Position numbers and translations under genes: made by a program. The notes under the pieces are model-generated. The model did not search any database and was not told the origin of the DNA. It saw nothing but the letters and a program-made list of their open reading frames with translations. 64,000 nucleotides of DNA, taken from Thiobacillus sp. (lineage in GTDB: Bacteria; Pseudomonadota; Gammaproteobacteria; Burkholderiales; Thiobacillaceae). Every line of letters begins with the position of its first letter. The stretch's first letter is position 1. The DNA is taken from positions 34,216 to 98,215 of the forward strand of contig JAGVGD010000012.1 of the NCBI GenBank assembly GCA_020057245.1, written 5' to 3'. Below, piece by piece: positions 32,751 through 52,500 of this stretch.

Positions 32751-34772
32751 TCAAGCGGGGACGGCGAGCGCCTGCGACCAGTCGCGCTCAAGCAACGGGA
32801 TAATCTCCTCGGCAGGAACGGGGCGGCTGATGAAATACCCCTGCACGTTCTGACAACCGAGCTCACGCAAGGTTTCGAGTTGCTCCCGCGTTTCCACGCC
32901 TTCGGCGATGATGCCCAGCCCCAGCCCTTTGCAGAGGGCAAGAATCGAGTTGAAGATGGCAGCGTTGACCGGCGCGTACTGAATGTCCTTGACGAAGTAA
33001 CGGTCGACTTTCAGAACGTCGAGCGGGAAACGCTTTAAATGGGCCAGTGACGAGAAACCCGTGCCAAAGTCGTCGATGGCAATCGTGATGCCCAATGCTT
33101 TCAATTCATGGGTCCGGTTGATAGCCGCTTCCATGTCCTCCATGAAAATCCCCTCGGTCAGTTCGAGTTGCAGCGCACGCGCTGGCAGCCCGGAATGACT
33201 CAATGCGCTTTTGACGGTCTGGACCAGGTCCTCATTCCAAAATTCCTTGCCCGACACGTTGATGGCGACGCGCAGGTCTGGAAACCCGGCGGCATGCCAG
33301 TCGGCTGCCTGGGAGCAGGCGACTTTCATCAATGCGCTACCGACGCTGACGATGACGCCACTTTCCTCGAGTATCTGCAGGAATGCAGCCGGACTGAGCA
33401 ATCCCTTCTCCGGGTGACGCCAGCGGATCAAGGCCTCGAGGGATTGGATCCTTCCGCTCTCCAGGTTGAGTTTTGGCTGGTAGTGGAAGACAAACTCATT
33501 GCGCTCCAGTGCGTAATGCAGGTCGGTTTCCAGTTGCAGCCGTTCTTCCGCCATGGCGTTCATTGCCTTGTCGTAAAGCTGGAACCGGTTGCGGCCGTGT
33601 TGCTTGGCGTGATACATCGCCGTGTCGGCGTGTTTGAGCAGGCTGGTGGATGTTTCCCCGTCATTTGGGTAAACCGTTATCCCGATGCTGCAACTGCAGA
33701 AAACCTCGCGGCCGGCGAGGCGGTAGGGCTGGGTGATAACGTCCAGCATCTTTTCCGCTACCCGGATGATGTGACTGATCTCGGCTGTGTCGCTGATGAT
33801 GACGACGAACTCGTCCCCCCCCAGGCGTGCCACGGTATCTTCGGCGCGCGCGACCTGGCGGAGGCGTTCGGCTACTTCGCGGATCAGCATGTCGCCGCTG
33901 GTATGCCCAAGCGTGTCGTTGATGAGCTTGAACCGGTCAAGGTCGATGAACATGAGGCCCACCAGGGTTTTGCGGCGCTGCGCACGCACGATGGCTTGCT
34001 CCAGTCGATCCAGGAACAATCTGCGGTTGGGCAGATTGGTCAGGACGTCCTGGGTGGCGAGCAGTTCGCGTTCGCGGCTGATGCGGCTGGTGAAGTAAAA
34101 CACGACGGCAGCGACGAAAAGCCCTACCAGCAAGGCGGCGCCGGATAACGAGTACATCCATAAACGCGCCGCTTCATGGGCCTTGCGCGCCTCGCTGCTG
34201 GCGGCCAGGGCAACCTGCTGGGTCTCGGTGTCCAGTTGCGACAACACCTCCATGACATTGTTTTGCGCCGGAATGACTTTGCTCAAGACGAGGTCTTCCG
34301 CATCCCGGATGGCGCCCCGGCTGATCAGGTCGATGACTTGTTCCTGTATCGGTTGAGCGTATCGAACCAAATGGCCTTGCCGGGCGATCAGGTTCTGTTC
34401 CCGCTGGTTCAGTGGCATGTTCATGAGCGCCTGCCGCGCGGTGACAAACACGGAACCCTTATTGTTGAATTGCATCAACAATTCATCCCGATCAAACGGG
34501 TCTTCGATCTTGGTGAGCATGAACATCACCAGCGTTCGCTCGCGTGCGGCGATGACCATGTCTTTCGTAAGGTTTTGCTTGCGCATGTGAACGTCGACTA
34601 CCGCATTGAGTTTGTCGGTGGTCATGCCCAATTGCCGCAGGCCGAATGTGGTGACCAGAACGATCAGCAACAGTTGCGTGACAAAGCCTGCAAGCAGCGC
34701 CAGTTTCCAGGCTGTGGGGCGCGTGATCCGCCGCTGGGTGGATGTCTGGGTCAGGTCAACATCAGCTTTCAT
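32751..34772 (-). CDS. Membrane GGDEF-EAL protein with periplasmic helical sensor
   Basis: Two TM segments around a helical region containing DPFDRD; RLGGDEF, SLEALIRW, LELTEGIFM, DDFGTGFSS, KVDRYFV, AEGVET. Confidence 0.92.
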   Translation of the reverse strand: MKADVDLTQTSTQRRITRPTAWKLALLAGFVTQLLLIVLVTTFGLRQLGMTTDKLNAVVDVHMRKQNLTKDMVIAARERTLVMFMLTKIEDPFDRDELLMQFNNKGSVFVTARQALMNMPLNQREQNLIARQGHLVRYAQPIQEQVIDLISRGAIRDAEDLVLSKVIPAQNNVMEVLSQLDTETQQVALAASSEARKAHEAARLWMYSLSGAALLVGLFVAAVVFYFTSRISRERELLATQDVLTNLPNRRLFLDRLEQAIVRAQRRKTLVGLMFIDLDRFKLINDTLGHTSGDMLIREVAERLRQVARAEDTVARLGGDEFVVIISDTAEISHIIRVAEKMLDVITQPYRLAGREVFCSCSIGITVYPNDGETSTSLLKHADTAMYHAKQHGRNRFQLYDKAMNAMAEERLQLETDLHYALERNEFVFHYQPKLNLESGRIQSLEALIRWRHPEKGLLSPAAFLQILEESGVIVSVGSALMKVACSQAADWHAAGFPDLRVAINVSGKEFWNEDLVQTVKSALSHSGLPARALQLELTEGIFMEDMEAAINRTHELKALGITIAIDDFGTGFSSLAHLKRFPLDVLKVDRYFVKDIQYAPVNAAIFNSILALCKGLGLGIIAEGVETREQLETLRELGCQNVQGYFISRPVPAEEIIPLLERDWSQALAVPA

Positions 34773-35004
34773 GGTGGATGTCTAACGGGCAGCGCTCCTG
34801 TGGTAGAAAAGGAATGGACGTGGCTGGATTGCACGTCAGAAAGTCCTGCCCATGGCACGCTGGTAATGCGTATGTACTCAAACAAGTAACGGCATTTACA
34901 CCACGAAATTTAACCGTAATACAAATTGCGGAATTTGCTAAAGGATTGTGGGCAGCAATCGTCTGGACCGCCCTTCTTGAAGGCGCATGGCGCGCGAGGC
35001 CTGG

Positions 35005-35814
35005 TTAGGCTTGGGGGTCCATGCTGACGCGGTCTTCGGGCGGATTCCTCAGGCGTGCGGCGATTTCCTCCACCGACATGCGGGTGGTGTCGATGACGCC
35101 AAGCGCATGCTGCTTGAACAGCCGCTCGGCAGCGGCGAGTTCTGCCCGGCATTGTTCCAGGCTGGCATAGCGGCTGTCAGGGTAGCGTGCCTGGCGGATC
35201 GCGGCCAAGCGTTCCGCCGCCAGGGTCAGGGCGCGCACCCGGGGCAGATGGGCCAGCAGGATGTCGGGCAGGCTGGCATGTTCCAGGTCGTCCGGGGTGA
35301 GCGGATAGTTGGCGACGCGCAGGCCGTATTGCAGGGCCAGGTAGAGCGCGGTGGGGGTTTTGCCGACACGTGATACGCCCACCAGGATCAGGTCGGCCTG
35401 ATCAAGTCGCTGCGGCTGCAGGCCATCGTCCAGCGCCAGGCTGAAATTCACTGCGTCCATGCGCGATTCGTAGTTGTTGGCCATGCTGTGGATGCGCCCC
35501 GGGCTGGGGGTGATGGTTTGCCCCAGCGCGATTTCCACAGCGGGAGCGATGCGGTCGAAGAGATCGAACAGCTGGGGACAGCTTGCGCGCAGGATCGCGC
35601 GCAGGGCGGGATCGGTCAGGGTGGAAAACACCAGCGCGTCGGACGTGGCGGCTATGCGCGCAGCGGCGGCATGGGCCTTCTCCGCGCTGTCGACGAAAGG
35701 CAGTGCAATCAGGCTAAACTCGAAATCAGGAAACTGCGACAGCACGCTCTTGGCCACCGCCTCGACGGTGACGCCCGTGTGATCGGATACGCAGTATGCA
35801 ATGCGCTTTTTCAT
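35005..35814 (-). CDS. ppsR: Phosphoenolpyruvate synthase regulatory protein (bifunctional kinase/phosphorylase)
   Basis: [17 protein letters not shown]...[32 protein letters not shown]; divergent from ppsA. Confidence 0.95.
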   Translation of the reverse strand: MKKRIAYCVSDHTGVTVEAVAKSVLSQFPDFEFSLIALPFVDSAEKAHAAAARIAATSDALVFSTLTDPALRAILRASCPQLFDLFDRIAPAVEIALGQTITPSPGRIHSMANNYESRMDAVNFSLALDDGLQPQRLDQADLILVGVSRVGKTPTALYLALQYGLRVANYPLTPDDLEHASLPDILLAHLPRVRALTLAAERLAAIRQARYPDSRYASLEQCRAELAAAERLFKQHALGVIDTTRMSVEEIAARLRNPPEDRVSMDPQA

Positions 35815-35824
35815 GGAGTGGATT

Positions 35825-38170
35825 ATGCAGGCCTCGAATCACTATATCGTTCCACTGGATGCGCTGTCGATGGCTGATGTGCCGCGCGTGGGCGGCAAGA
35901 ACGCGTCGCTGGGCGAAATGATCCGCAACCTGTCCGGCGCAGGGGTCAAGGTACCGGGCGGCTTCGCCACTACGTCGCAGGCGTTCTGGGATTTTCTCGA
36001 CCACAACGATTTGCGCGCACGCATCCATGCGCGACTGTCGGCATTGAACGTGGCGGACGTGACGGCGCTGGCCCAGGCGGGCCAGGAGATTCGTACCTGG
36101 GTGGAAGCGGCCGCCTTGCCCGCTGATCTGGAGCAGGGCTTGCGCGACGCCTACCGTGCCTTGGGCGCGAACGTGTCGGTGGCGGTGCGCTCGTCCGCCA
36201 CCGCGGAAGACCTGCCCGACGCTTCGTTTGCCGGCCAGCAGGAAACCTATCTGCATGTGCAGGGCGAGGCCGACTTGCTGCTTTATGTGAAGAAGGTGTT
36301 CGCTTCGCTCTACAACGACCGTGCCATTGCCTATCGCGTGCATCACGGCTTTGCCCATGCCGAGGTGGCGCTGTCGGCCGGGGTGCAGCGCATGGTGCGT
36401 TCCGACATCGCGTGTTCGGGTGTGCTGTTCACCCTGGATACCGAATCGGGTTTTCGCGACGTGGTGTTCATCACGGCGGCATACGGCCTGGGCGAAACCG
36501 TGGTGCAAGGATCGGTCAACCCGGACGAGTTCTATGTACACAAACCCAAACTCGCCGCGGGCTTTCCCGCCGTGGTGCGGCGCGAGCTGGGCGGGAAGGC
36601 CACCCGCATGGTGTGGCGCGCTGGGGAAACCGTCATCGAGGACACGCCGCTCGAACTGCGCAGGCATTTTTCGCTGACGGATGGCGAAGTGCTGGAACTG
36701 GCGCGCCAGGCGATGGCGATCGAAACCCACTACGGCCGTCCGATGGACGTCGAGTGGGCGAAGGATGGCGAGACCGGTGAGCTGTTCATCGTGCAGGCGC
36801 GGCCGGAAACGGTGAAGGCGCGCGCCAGCGGTGGGGGCGAACGCTACGTGCTGGAAGCCACGGGCGAAGTGCGCATCACCGGGCGCGCCATCGGCCAGAA
36901 AATCGGCGCCGGCGAAGTGCGGCTGATCGCCAGCCCGGCGGAAATGAACCGGGTGCAGCCGGGCGACATCCTGGTCACCGACATGACCGACCCCGACTGG
37001 GAGCCGGTGATGAAGCGCGCGGCGGCGATCGTCACCAACCGCGGCGGGCGCACCTGTCATGCAGCCATCGTCGCGCGCGAGCTGGGCATCCCGGCCGTGG
37101 TGGGCACCGGCGAGGCGACCCGGGTGCTCAAGGAGGGCGAGACGGTGACGGTGTCGTGCGCCGAGGGCGACACCGGCACGGTATACGCCGGCAAGCTGGC
37201 GTACACGGTGGAGACGCTGGCGAGCGAGCGGCTGCCGGAACCTCCGGTGAAACTGATGATGAACGTCGGTAATCCCGAGCGTGCTTTCGAGTTTGCGCAG
37301 ATACCCAATCACGGTGTCGGCCTCGCGCGGCTGGAATTCATCATCGCGCGCATGATCGGCATCCATCCGCTGGCGCTGCTGGACTATGCCAGCCAGACGC
37401 CCGGAGTGCGCGACGAAATCGATCTGCGCATCGCCGGCTATGCCGATCCGGTGTCGTTCTATGTGGACAAGCTGGCCGAGGGCATTGCCACGCTGGCGGC
37501 GGCGTTCTGGCCGCAGCCGGTAATCGTGCGGCTGTCGGATTTCAAGTCCAACGAATATGCCAACCTGGTGGGCGGCGAGCGCTACGAACCGAAGGAGGAA
37601 AACCCCATGCTCGGCCTGCGCGGCGCAGCGCGATATGTGTCGGTGCTGTTTCGCCCGGCGTTCGTGCTGGAGTGCCGCGCGCTGAAGCAGGTGCGCGAGA
37701 CCATGGGATTCGACAACGTCGAAGTCATGATTCCCTTCGTGCGCACGCTGGAGGAATGCGCGGCCGTGGTCGAGTTGCTGGCGGCCAACGGCCTCAAGCG
37801 CGGCGAAAACGGCCTGCGCCTGATCATGATGTGCGAGATCCCCTCCAACGTGTTGCTGGCCGATGACTTCCTGCAGTACGTCGACGGTTTCTCTATCGGC
37901 AGCAACGATCTGACGCAGTTGACTTTGGGCATCGACCGCGATTCCGGTCTGGTGGCAGCAGGCTTCGACGAACGCAACCCGGCGGTGAAAAAACTGCTGG
38001 CTGAAGCGATCGCCGCCTGCAGGCGGCATGGCAAATACATCGGCATTTGCGGCCAGGGGCCGAGCGATCACCCCGATCTGGCCGACTGGCTGGTGGCCCA
38101 GGGAATCGGTTCGCTCTCGCTCAATCCGGATACCGTGGTGGCAACCTGGCAACGCCTCGCGCAGGCGTGA
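35825..38170 (+). CDS. ppsA: Phosphoenolpyruvate synthase
   Basis: [37 protein letters not shown] phospho-His motif, [12 protein letters not shown]. Confidence 0.97.
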   Translation: MQASNHYIVPLDALSMADVPRVGGKNASLGEMIRNLSGAGVKVPGGFATTSQAFWDFLDHNDLRARIHARLSALNVADVTALAQAGQEIRTWVEAAALPADLEQGLRDAYRALGANVSVAVRSSATAEDLPDASFAGQQETYLHVQGEADLLLYVKKVFASLYNDRAIAYRVHHGFAHAEVALSAGVQRMVRSDIACSGVLFTLDTESGFRDVVFITAAYGLGETVVQGSVNPDEFYVHKPKLAAGFPAVVRRELGGKATRMVWRAGETVIEDTPLELRRHFSLTDGEVLELARQAMAIETHYGRPMDVEWAKDGETGELFIVQARPETVKARASGGGERYVLEATGEVRITGRAIGQKIGAGEVRLIASPAEMNRVQPGDILVTDMTDPDWEPVMKRAAAIVTNRGGRTCHAAIVARELGIPAVVGTGEATRVLKEGETVTVSCAEGDTGTVYAGKLAYTVETLASERLPEPPVKLMMNVGNPERAFEFAQIPNHGVGLARLEFIIARMIGIHPLALLDYASQTPGVRDEIDLRIAGYADPVSFYVDKLAEGIATLAAAFWPQPVIVRLSDFKSNEYANLVGGERYEPKEENPMLGLRGAARYVSVLFRPAFVLECRALKQVRETMGFDNVEVMIPFVRTLEECAAVVELLAANGLKRGENGLRLIMMCEIPSNVLLADDFLQYVDGFSIGSNDLTQLTLGIDRDSGLVAAGFDERNPAVKKLLAEAIAACRRHGKYIGICGQGPSDHPDLADWLVAQGIGSLSLNPDTVVATWQRLAQA

Positions 38171-38199
38171 TATTTTGTCGGTCTTATCAGGGAGATGAC

Positions 38200-38637
38200 A
38201 TGCAGGCACCGACAACGGCCTCGCGCAAGAGCGGACTGAAATGGATTGTGTGGCTGGCCGTGCTGCCATTGCTGCTTTTTGCGCTTTATCTGGCGTTTGT
38301 ACTGAACTGGTCGTATTCCGAAGGCGAGCGTGCCGGGTATCTGCAACGCTTCTCGCACAAGGGCTGGTTGTGCAAGACCTACGAAGGTGAACTGGCCATG
38401 ACCACTGTGCCGGGGGTGGCGCCGGTACTGTGGAATTTTACGGTCAAGGACGCGGCGGTGGCCAGGCAGCTGAATGCGCTGGCGGGCAAGCGGGTCGTCG
38501 TTTACTACGAAGAGCACCGCGGCATTCCCACCACCTGCTACGGTGAAACCAACCATTTTGTCAGCAGCGTGCGCGAGATCGAAGACATCGGCGTGCACAC
38601 CAACCCGGTCAAACCGCTGCCGCAGATTCCGCAATAA
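38200..38637 (+). CDS. Conserved hypothetical membrane-anchored protein (~145 aa)
   Basis: ATG with GGAG RBS; single N-terminal TM; downstream of ppsA. Confidence 0.8.
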   Translation: MQAPTTASRKSGLKWIVWLAVLPLLLFALYLAFVLNWSYSEGERAGYLQRFSHKGWLCKTYEGELAMTTVPGVAPVLWNFTVKDAAVARQLNALAGKRVVVYYEEHRGIPTTCYGETNHFVSSVREIEDIGVHTNPVKPLPQIPQ

Positions 38638-38690
38638 ATCGCTTCCACGTCGACCGTTCAACTGCATCGTCATTGAGCCATCATGGGTGA

Positions 38691-41236
<2,546 letters not shown>

Positions 41237-41288
41237 ACGGAGGAACGGGGGTCGCGTGACCGCCATCGTTCTCATATCTGGAATCTAA

Positions 41289-46176
<4,888 letters not shown>

Positions 46177-46199
46177 AACCAGAAACACAGGGAAGAGTC

Positions 46200-47069
46200 A
46201 TGCAAAAAGTCAGAAAAGCCGTATTTCCCGTAGCCGGTCTGGGCACGCGATTTTTGCCCGCCACCAAGGCCAGCCCCAAGGAAATGCTGCCCATCGTCGA
46301 CAAGCCGCTGATCCAGTATGCTGTCGAAGAGGCCATGGATGCGGGTATCACCGACATCATTTTCATCAGCAGCCGTACCAAGCGTACGGTGGAAGATCAC
46401 TTCGACAAGGCCTACGAACTCGAAACCGAGCTCGAAGCGCGCGGCAAGAAGCGCGTGCTGGAACTGGTGCAGTCGATCCGTCCCGCGGGCATAAACTTCA
46501 TCTACATCCGCCAGGCGGAAGCCCTGGGGTTGGGGCATGCCGTGCTGTGCGCCCAGCCGGTGGTGGGGAACGAGCCCTTTGCGGTCATCCTGGCCGACGA
46601 CCTGCTCGACGGCACCCCGGCGGTGATGAAGCAGATGGTCGATCAATATGGCTATTACCAGTGCTCGGTGCTCGGCGTGCAGAGCGTGGCGCCCGAAGAG
46701 ACGGCGGCCTATGGCATCGTGGATGCGACCCCGATGGCCGAGCGCGTCTCGCGCGTCAATGCCATCGTCGAGAAACCCAAGCCCGAAGATGCCCCTTCCA
46801 ATCTGGGCGTGGTTGGGCGCTACATCCTGACGCCGCGCATTTTTCACCATATCCAGCAGCTCAAGCCCGGTGCCGGCGGCGAACTGCAGCTTACCGACGC
46901 CATTGCAGCCCTGTTGAAAGAGCAGCAGGTGTTGGCTTACGCGTTCGACGGCATTCGTTACGACTGCGGCAGCAAGTTCGGCTATCTGCAGGCCACGGTC
47001 GAATATGCGCTGAAGCACGCTGAAGTCAGCGAAGAGTTTGCCGCATATCTGAAAAAGCGGATGTGCTGA
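46200..47069 (+). CDS. galU: UTP-glucose-1-phosphate uridylyltransferase
   Basis: [40 protein letters not shown]. Confidence 0.97.
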   Translation: MQKVRKAVFPVAGLGTRFLPATKASPKEMLPIVDKPLIQYAVEEAMDAGITDIIFISSRTKRTVEDHFDKAYELETELEARGKKRVLELVQSIRPAGINFIYIRQAEALGLGHAVLCAQPVVGNEPFAVILADDLLDGTPAVMKQMVDQYGYYQCSVLGVQSVAPEETAAYGIVDATPMAERVSRVNAIVEKPKPEDAPSNLGVVGRYILTPRIFHHIQQLKPGAGGELQLTDAIAALLKEQQVLAYAFDGIRYDCGSKFGYLQATVEYALKHAEVSEEFAAYLKKRMC

Positions 47070-47097
47070 GTCTGGCGGGCTGAGTCGCCGCAGCGGT

Positions 47098-49092
47098 TCA
47101 AGCTGCGGGTTCGGGTTGCGCTGAAGTGGCGGGCTGCGACCAGCCGGATTCCTGCAGCCAGGCCGCGAGCTTGTCTGCCGGCATGGCCCGGCCCATCAAA
47201 TAGCCTTGGGAAAAATCGCAGCCGAGGATGCTGAGGATGTCCCAGATCGCCTGGGTTTCCACGCCTTCAGCCGTGACCTTGAGGCCCAGGTTGTGCGCGA
47301 GATCGATGGTGGAACGCACGATCACCGCGTCATTTTCGCGCTCTTCAAGCTCCATCACGAAAGACTTGTCGATCTTGAGTTCGTCCACCGGCAGCCGCTT
47401 CAGGTACGCCAGCGACGAGTAACCGGTGCCGAAGTCGTCGATGGCAAGCGTCACCCCCATCCGGTCCAGTTCACTGAGGATGGAAAGGCCATCCTTGGGA
47501 TTGGCCATGATGGCGCTTTCGGTGATTTCGAGTTTGAGCTTGCCGGGGTCGATGCCGGTGTCGGCCAGCAGGGTGGAGACCATGGCGGGTAGATTCAGGT
47601 CGTGCAGGTTGCGCGCAGAGAGGTTGACCGACATCGACAGGCGGTGACCCTGCCTGTCCAGTGCGGCCAGGTGGGTCAGCGCCTGATCGAGCACCCAGTG
47701 CGTCAGGGTGTCGATCAGGCCGGCCTCTTCCGCCAGCGGGATGAAGGTATCCGGGCCGAGGAAACCGCGCGTGGGATGATTCCAGCGCACCAGCGCTTCC
47801 AGGCCAACGATGCATGCGTGTTGATGGTCGATTTGCGGCTGGAAATACAGGCTCAGCTGGTTCGAACTGATGGCTTCGCGCAGCTCGCTCTTGAATGAAA
47901 GTTCGTTGCGGCTGTGCTCCTGGTCGGGCGTATACAGCGCGTAGCCCTTGCTTGAACGCTTCGCAATATACATCGCGATATCGGCCTGGCGGATGAGTTC
48001 GCTGGGGTCTTCAAGGTCCGTCTGGAATAAGGCCACGCCCAGGCTCGCATCGATGTCGATGCTCTGGTTCTTCCAGTGAAAGGGCTTGTCCAGAACCAGG
48101 CGGATGCCTTCGGCGATAGCCGGGATGCCCGCTGCATCGAGGTCCTGCAGCACCAGTACATATTCGTCCCCGCCCAGGCGTGCCACCATGTCTTCGGCCC
48201 TGACCGTGTTTTTCAGGCGATGTGCGACCTCGCGCAGCAACTCGTCGCCGACCTCGTGACCGAGGGTGTCGTTGACTTCCTTGAAGCGGTCCAGATCCAT
48301 CAATGCCACGCCGAAAGTCGATTGGGTGCGCCTGGCGCGCGCGATTTCGTGTCCGAGCCGGTCGAGCAGCAGCGAGCGGTTGGCCAGGCCGGTCAGCTCG
48401 TCGAACAAAGCCTGGTCGGTAAGCAGTCTGGCCTGTCGCGCGACCTGCCGGCTGACGAACCAGGCGATGGTCGCGCCCGATAACAGGGCCGCCAGACCCA
48501 GTCCGACCATCAGGTTGCGCATGTTTGTGTACGAAACTTCGGCAGCATGCACCGCTGCAGCGGTCTGCCTGCGCTGCAGGTCGAGCAGGGCGCTGACTTG
48601 CCCGATGATGCGCTGCTGCTTGGGCATTGCCGTGTGGCGGATCATGTCGACCAGATGTGCGCGGTCGGTATCGAGAATGGCCATTTCCACCAGGGCTTGC
48701 ACTTCGGGCTGGGATTGCCGGGTCAGTTCGCGGATCTGCACGAGGATGTCGCTTTCTGCCGGGCTCAGCGCCATGGCCTCGATGCGATGCCGCGCCTGCA
48801 GGTAAAGATTGCCCTGTTCGCTGAAGCGCTGCACTTCCGTATCGCGATCGAAGGGGTCGGGGTAGAGGGGCAGGGCGCGGATGGACAGCGCGCGTTCAAG
48901 CAGCGCGGTGTGCATTTCCGTGGCAAGCTCGATCTTGACGTTGTTGTTTTCAGTGATCTGTTTCAGGCGCTGGTTGGTTTCGCTTACATAGCGCAATCCG
49001 ATCATGCTGAGTGCCAGCATCAGAACCAGCACGACCACAAAGCCCACGCCAATCTGTATACCCATGCCCCGGTGCGAGTTGTTTCGATTCAT
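47098..49092 (-). CDS. Membrane GGDEF(GGDEY)-EAL protein with periplasmic helical sensor
   Basis: Two TM, DPFDRD-containing helical sensor; RLGGDEY, GLEALVRW, LEITESAIM, DDFGTGYSS, KIDKSFV, AEGVET. Confidence 0.92.
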   Translation of the reverse strand: MNRNNSHRGMGIQIGVGFVVVLVLMLALSMIGLRYVSETNQRLKQITENNNVKIELATEMHTALLERALSIRALPLYPDPFDRDTEVQRFSEQGNLYLQARHRIEAMALSPAESDILVQIRELTRQSQPEVQALVEMAILDTDRAHLVDMIRHTAMPKQQRIIGQVSALLDLQRRQTAAAVHAAEVSYTNMRNLMVGLGLAALLSGATIAWFVSRQVARQARLLTDQALFDELTGLANRSLLLDRLGHEIARARRTQSTFGVALMDLDRFKEVNDTLGHEVGDELLREVAHRLKNTVRAEDMVARLGGDEYVLVLQDLDAAGIPAIAEGIRLVLDKPFHWKNQSIDIDASLGVALFQTDLEDPSELIRQADIAMYIAKRSSKGYALYTPDQEHSRNELSFKSELREAISSNQLSLYFQPQIDHQHACIVGLEALVRWNHPTRGFLGPDTFIPLAEEAGLIDTLTHWVLDQALTHLAALDRQGHRLSMSVNLSARNLHDLNLPAMVSTLLADTGIDPGKLKLEITESAIMANPKDGLSILSELDRMGVTLAIDDFGTGYSSLAYLKRLPVDELKIDKSFVMELEERENDAVIVRSTIDLAHNLGLKVTAEGVETQAIWDILSILGCDFSQGYLMGRAMPADKLAAWLQESGWSQPATSAQPEPAA

Positions 49093-49251
49093 TTGTGCTG
49101 CAGGGTCCTGATGGCGTGGGCTGGGCTAAATAAGGAGGATTCAATCCTGTTGGCGGGTCCGGTCGACTTGAGCGGATTGCAGCTGGCTTGCAAGCCAAGG
49201 GCGAGAATCTACACTAAGTAGCATGTGTTTCAATGCCGGAAGGAGTCTCCC

Positions 49252-49467
49252 ATGGATACACGTCATCGCACCCCGGCAGGCGGCCTTATGATGCAATGCG
49301 CCGACGAAGAGGCCTGCACGGTCTTCAGTTGCGAGGTCTGCCTCAAGGATGTCCCGGCAGACTCGGTCAAAGTGAGCGACGCGCAGGATTACGTTCACCA
49401 TTTTTGCGGGCTGGATTGCCTCTCGGTCTGGCAAAGGCGAGCCGCGCTCGCCAACAAGCGGGTCTGA
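49252..49467 (+). CDS. DUF3330-like small Cys-rich protein
   Basis: CEVCLKDVPADSVKVSDAQDYVHHFCGLDCLSVW zinc-ribbon-like spacing. Confidence 0.75.
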   Translation: MDTRHRTPAGGLMMQCADEEACTVFSCEVCLKDVPADSVKVSDAQDYVHHFCGLDCLSVWQRRAALANKRV

Positions 49468-49520
49468 CAGGCCGCGTCGTTCAGCTAAAATAGCGTCTTT
49501 GCCCATTTGCAAAGACGCTC

Positions 49521-52500
49521 ATGTCTTCTTTTGTTTCGCTCCCCGGCAGTGCCGCGCTGTCCTTTTTCCGACTCGACAAAATCCGCCAGGAAGCGGCCCG
49601 TTCAGGGATCGTGCTGGGTGAACTGAGCGCGCGCTACTGGCATTTTCTGGAGATCGACGGGGAGCTGGACGCCGCCGCCATGCAGGTGCTCGGGCAGGCG
49701 CTCGACTACGGTACGCCGACCGATGCGCCGGCGGCGCATGCCGTGCAGTGCCTGGTGACGCCGCGTCCGGGCACGATCTCGCCGTGGTCGTCGAAGGCGA
49801 CGGACATTCTCAGGAACAGCGGGCTGGCTGCGGTACAGCGGATTGAGCGCGGGGTGGCTTGGCGCGTGTGCGATGTGCAGGGTGCGACCTTGTCGGCGCA
49901 GGTGCTGACGGCCTTGCTGCCGCTGTTGCACGACCGCATGACGGAAACCGTGCTGGCCTCGCTCGAAGATGCAAAGGCTTTGTTCCAGCATGTGCCGCCG
50001 CGTGAACTGGCGACGGTGGATGTGCTGGCCGGCGGCCGTGCCGCGCTGGAAGGGGCCAACCGCGACCTTGGCCTGGCGCTGTCGGACGACGAGCTGGATT
50101 ATCTGGTCGACAATTTCACCCGTATCGGACGCAACCCGACGGACGTCGAACTGATGATGTTCGCGCAGGCCAACTCCGAGCATTGCCGCCACAAGATTTT
50201 CAATGCCGCCTGGGTGATCGACGGTGAGGCGCAGGCCAAATCCCTGTTCGGCATGATCCGCGACACCCACGCAGCCCACCCGGCCGGCACGGTGGTGGCG
50301 TATTCGGACAACTCGTCTGTGATTGAAGGCGCGCAGATCGAGCGCTTCTATCCGCGCGCCGACGGCAGCTATGCCTACAGCAGCGAACTCACCCACGTGT
50401 TGATGAAGGTGGAGACGCACAACCACCCGACCGCTATTTCACCGTTTGCGGGCGCAGCCACCGGCAGCGGCGGCGAAATCCGCGACGAGGGTGCGACTGG
50501 CACCGGATCCAAGCCCAAGGCCGGCCTGTGCGGCTTCTCGGTGTCGAACCTGAATATTCCCGGCGCTACCCAGGCCTGGGAGGTCGACGCCTACGGCAAG
50601 CCCGAGCGCATCGTGTCGCCGCTCGCCATCATGCTCGAAGGCCCGATCGGCGCAGCGGCGTTCAACAACGAATTCGGCCGTCCCAATCTGGCCGGCTATT
50701 TCCGCACCTTCGAAGAAACCGTCGCCGGACAGCGGCGCGGCTACCACAAGCCCATCATGCTGGCGGGCGGCGTCGGCAGCATTCGCGACGATCATGTGAA
50801 CAAGAAGCTGCTGCCGACCGGCACCCTGCTGATCCAGCTGGGCGGCCCCGGCATGCTGATCGGCCTGGGCGGCGGCGCGGCGTCCAGCATGGATACCGGC
50901 AGCAACGCGGCGAATCTGGATTTCGATTCGGTGCAGCGCGGCAACCCCGAAATGGAGCGGCGCGCGCAGGAAGTCATCGACCGTTGCTGGCAGCTCGGCG
51001 ACAACAACCCCATCCTGTCGATCCACGACGTCGGTGCCGGCGGCCTGTCGAACGCGCTACCCGAACTGGTGCATGGCGGCGGCCGCGGCGGCCGCTTCGA
51101 GTTGCGTGCCGTGCCGTCGGAAGAGTCCGGCATGTCGCCGCGCGAAATCTGGTGCAACGAGGCGCAGGAACGTTATGTCCTGGCGATTCCGCCGGATCGA
51201 ATCGGCGAATTCCGCGCCATCTGCGAGCGCGAGCGCTGCCCGTTTGCGGTGCTGGGCGAAGCGGTCGAAGACAACCACCTGCAAGTGACCGATGCGCATT
51301 TCCAGAATGCGCCGGTGGATATTTCGCTCGACGTGATTCTCGGCAAGCCACCGAAAATGACGCGCGAGGTGCTGCATCAGTCAGCCGTTCCTGCGCCGCT
51401 GGCGCTCGAAGGCATTGTGCTGAAAGAGGCGGCTTACCGGGTGCTGGCGCTGCCCGGCGTGGCGTCGAAGATGTTCCTGATCTCCATCGGCGACCGTACG
51501 GTCGGCGGCCTCACCGCGCGCGATCAGTGCGTGGGACCGTGGCAGGTGCCGGTTGCGGATTGCGCGATCACGCTGGCGGGTTACCAGACTACGCAGGGCG
51601 AAGTATTTTCCATCGGCGAGAAAGCGCCGCTGGCACTGATTCATGCCCCCGCCTCGGGGCGCATGGCGATCGTCGAGGCCATCACCAACCTGGCGGCGGC
51701 GCGGGTCGAGGGCTTGCACCAGGTCAAGCTGTCGGCCAACTGGATGGCGCCGGCCGGTCATCCGGGGGAAGACGCCGCCTTGTTCGATACCGTCGCGGCG
51801 GTATCGGCCTACTGCCAGGCGCTGGGCATTTCAATCCCGGTCGGCAAGGATTCAATGAGCATGAAAACGGTGTGGGAGGCCGACGGTGCGAAGCAAGCCG
51901 TGACCTCGCCGATTTCGCTGGTGATTTCGGCCTTCGCCAATACCCCCGATGCGACGCAGCACCTGACGCCGCAACTGCGTACCGATTGCGGCGACACCGA
52001 CCTGATCCTGATCGACTTCGGCCTGGGTAAAAACCGCCTCGGTGCATCGAGCTTTGCCCAGGCCTACAAGCAGGTGGGCGACCGCTGCCCTGACGCGCCG
52101 CCGCCCCGGGCGCTGGCTGCGTTCTTCGACACGGTGCAGGCGCTCAACGCCAACGGCAAGCTGCTGGCCTACCACGACCGCAGCGACGGCGGCCTGTTCG
52201 TTGCGCTGGCCGAAATGGCGTTTGCCGGGCATTGCGGGGTGGATCTCGACGTCGACGAGTTGTGCCTGGAGCAGATCCGCCATGAGGTCGAAGACGAAGG
52301 CCTGCCGGAACCCGAATTGCTGACTGAAGGCGATGTCTCGCAGCGCATCTTCAACGTGCTGTTCAACGAGGAGGCGGGCGCGGTGTTGCAGGTGCGTCGC
52401 GCCGACACGCAGGCCGTGATGCAAGCCTTCATGGAAGTTGATTTGCGCGGCGAATTCCATGTCATCGGGCAACTGAATACAGATGACCGGGTGCGCATCC

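Noticed and set aside
35726-38269. 847-aa minus-strand ORF opposite ppsA
   Set aside because: Antisense of a highly conserved gene; composition typical of GC-rich antisense frames
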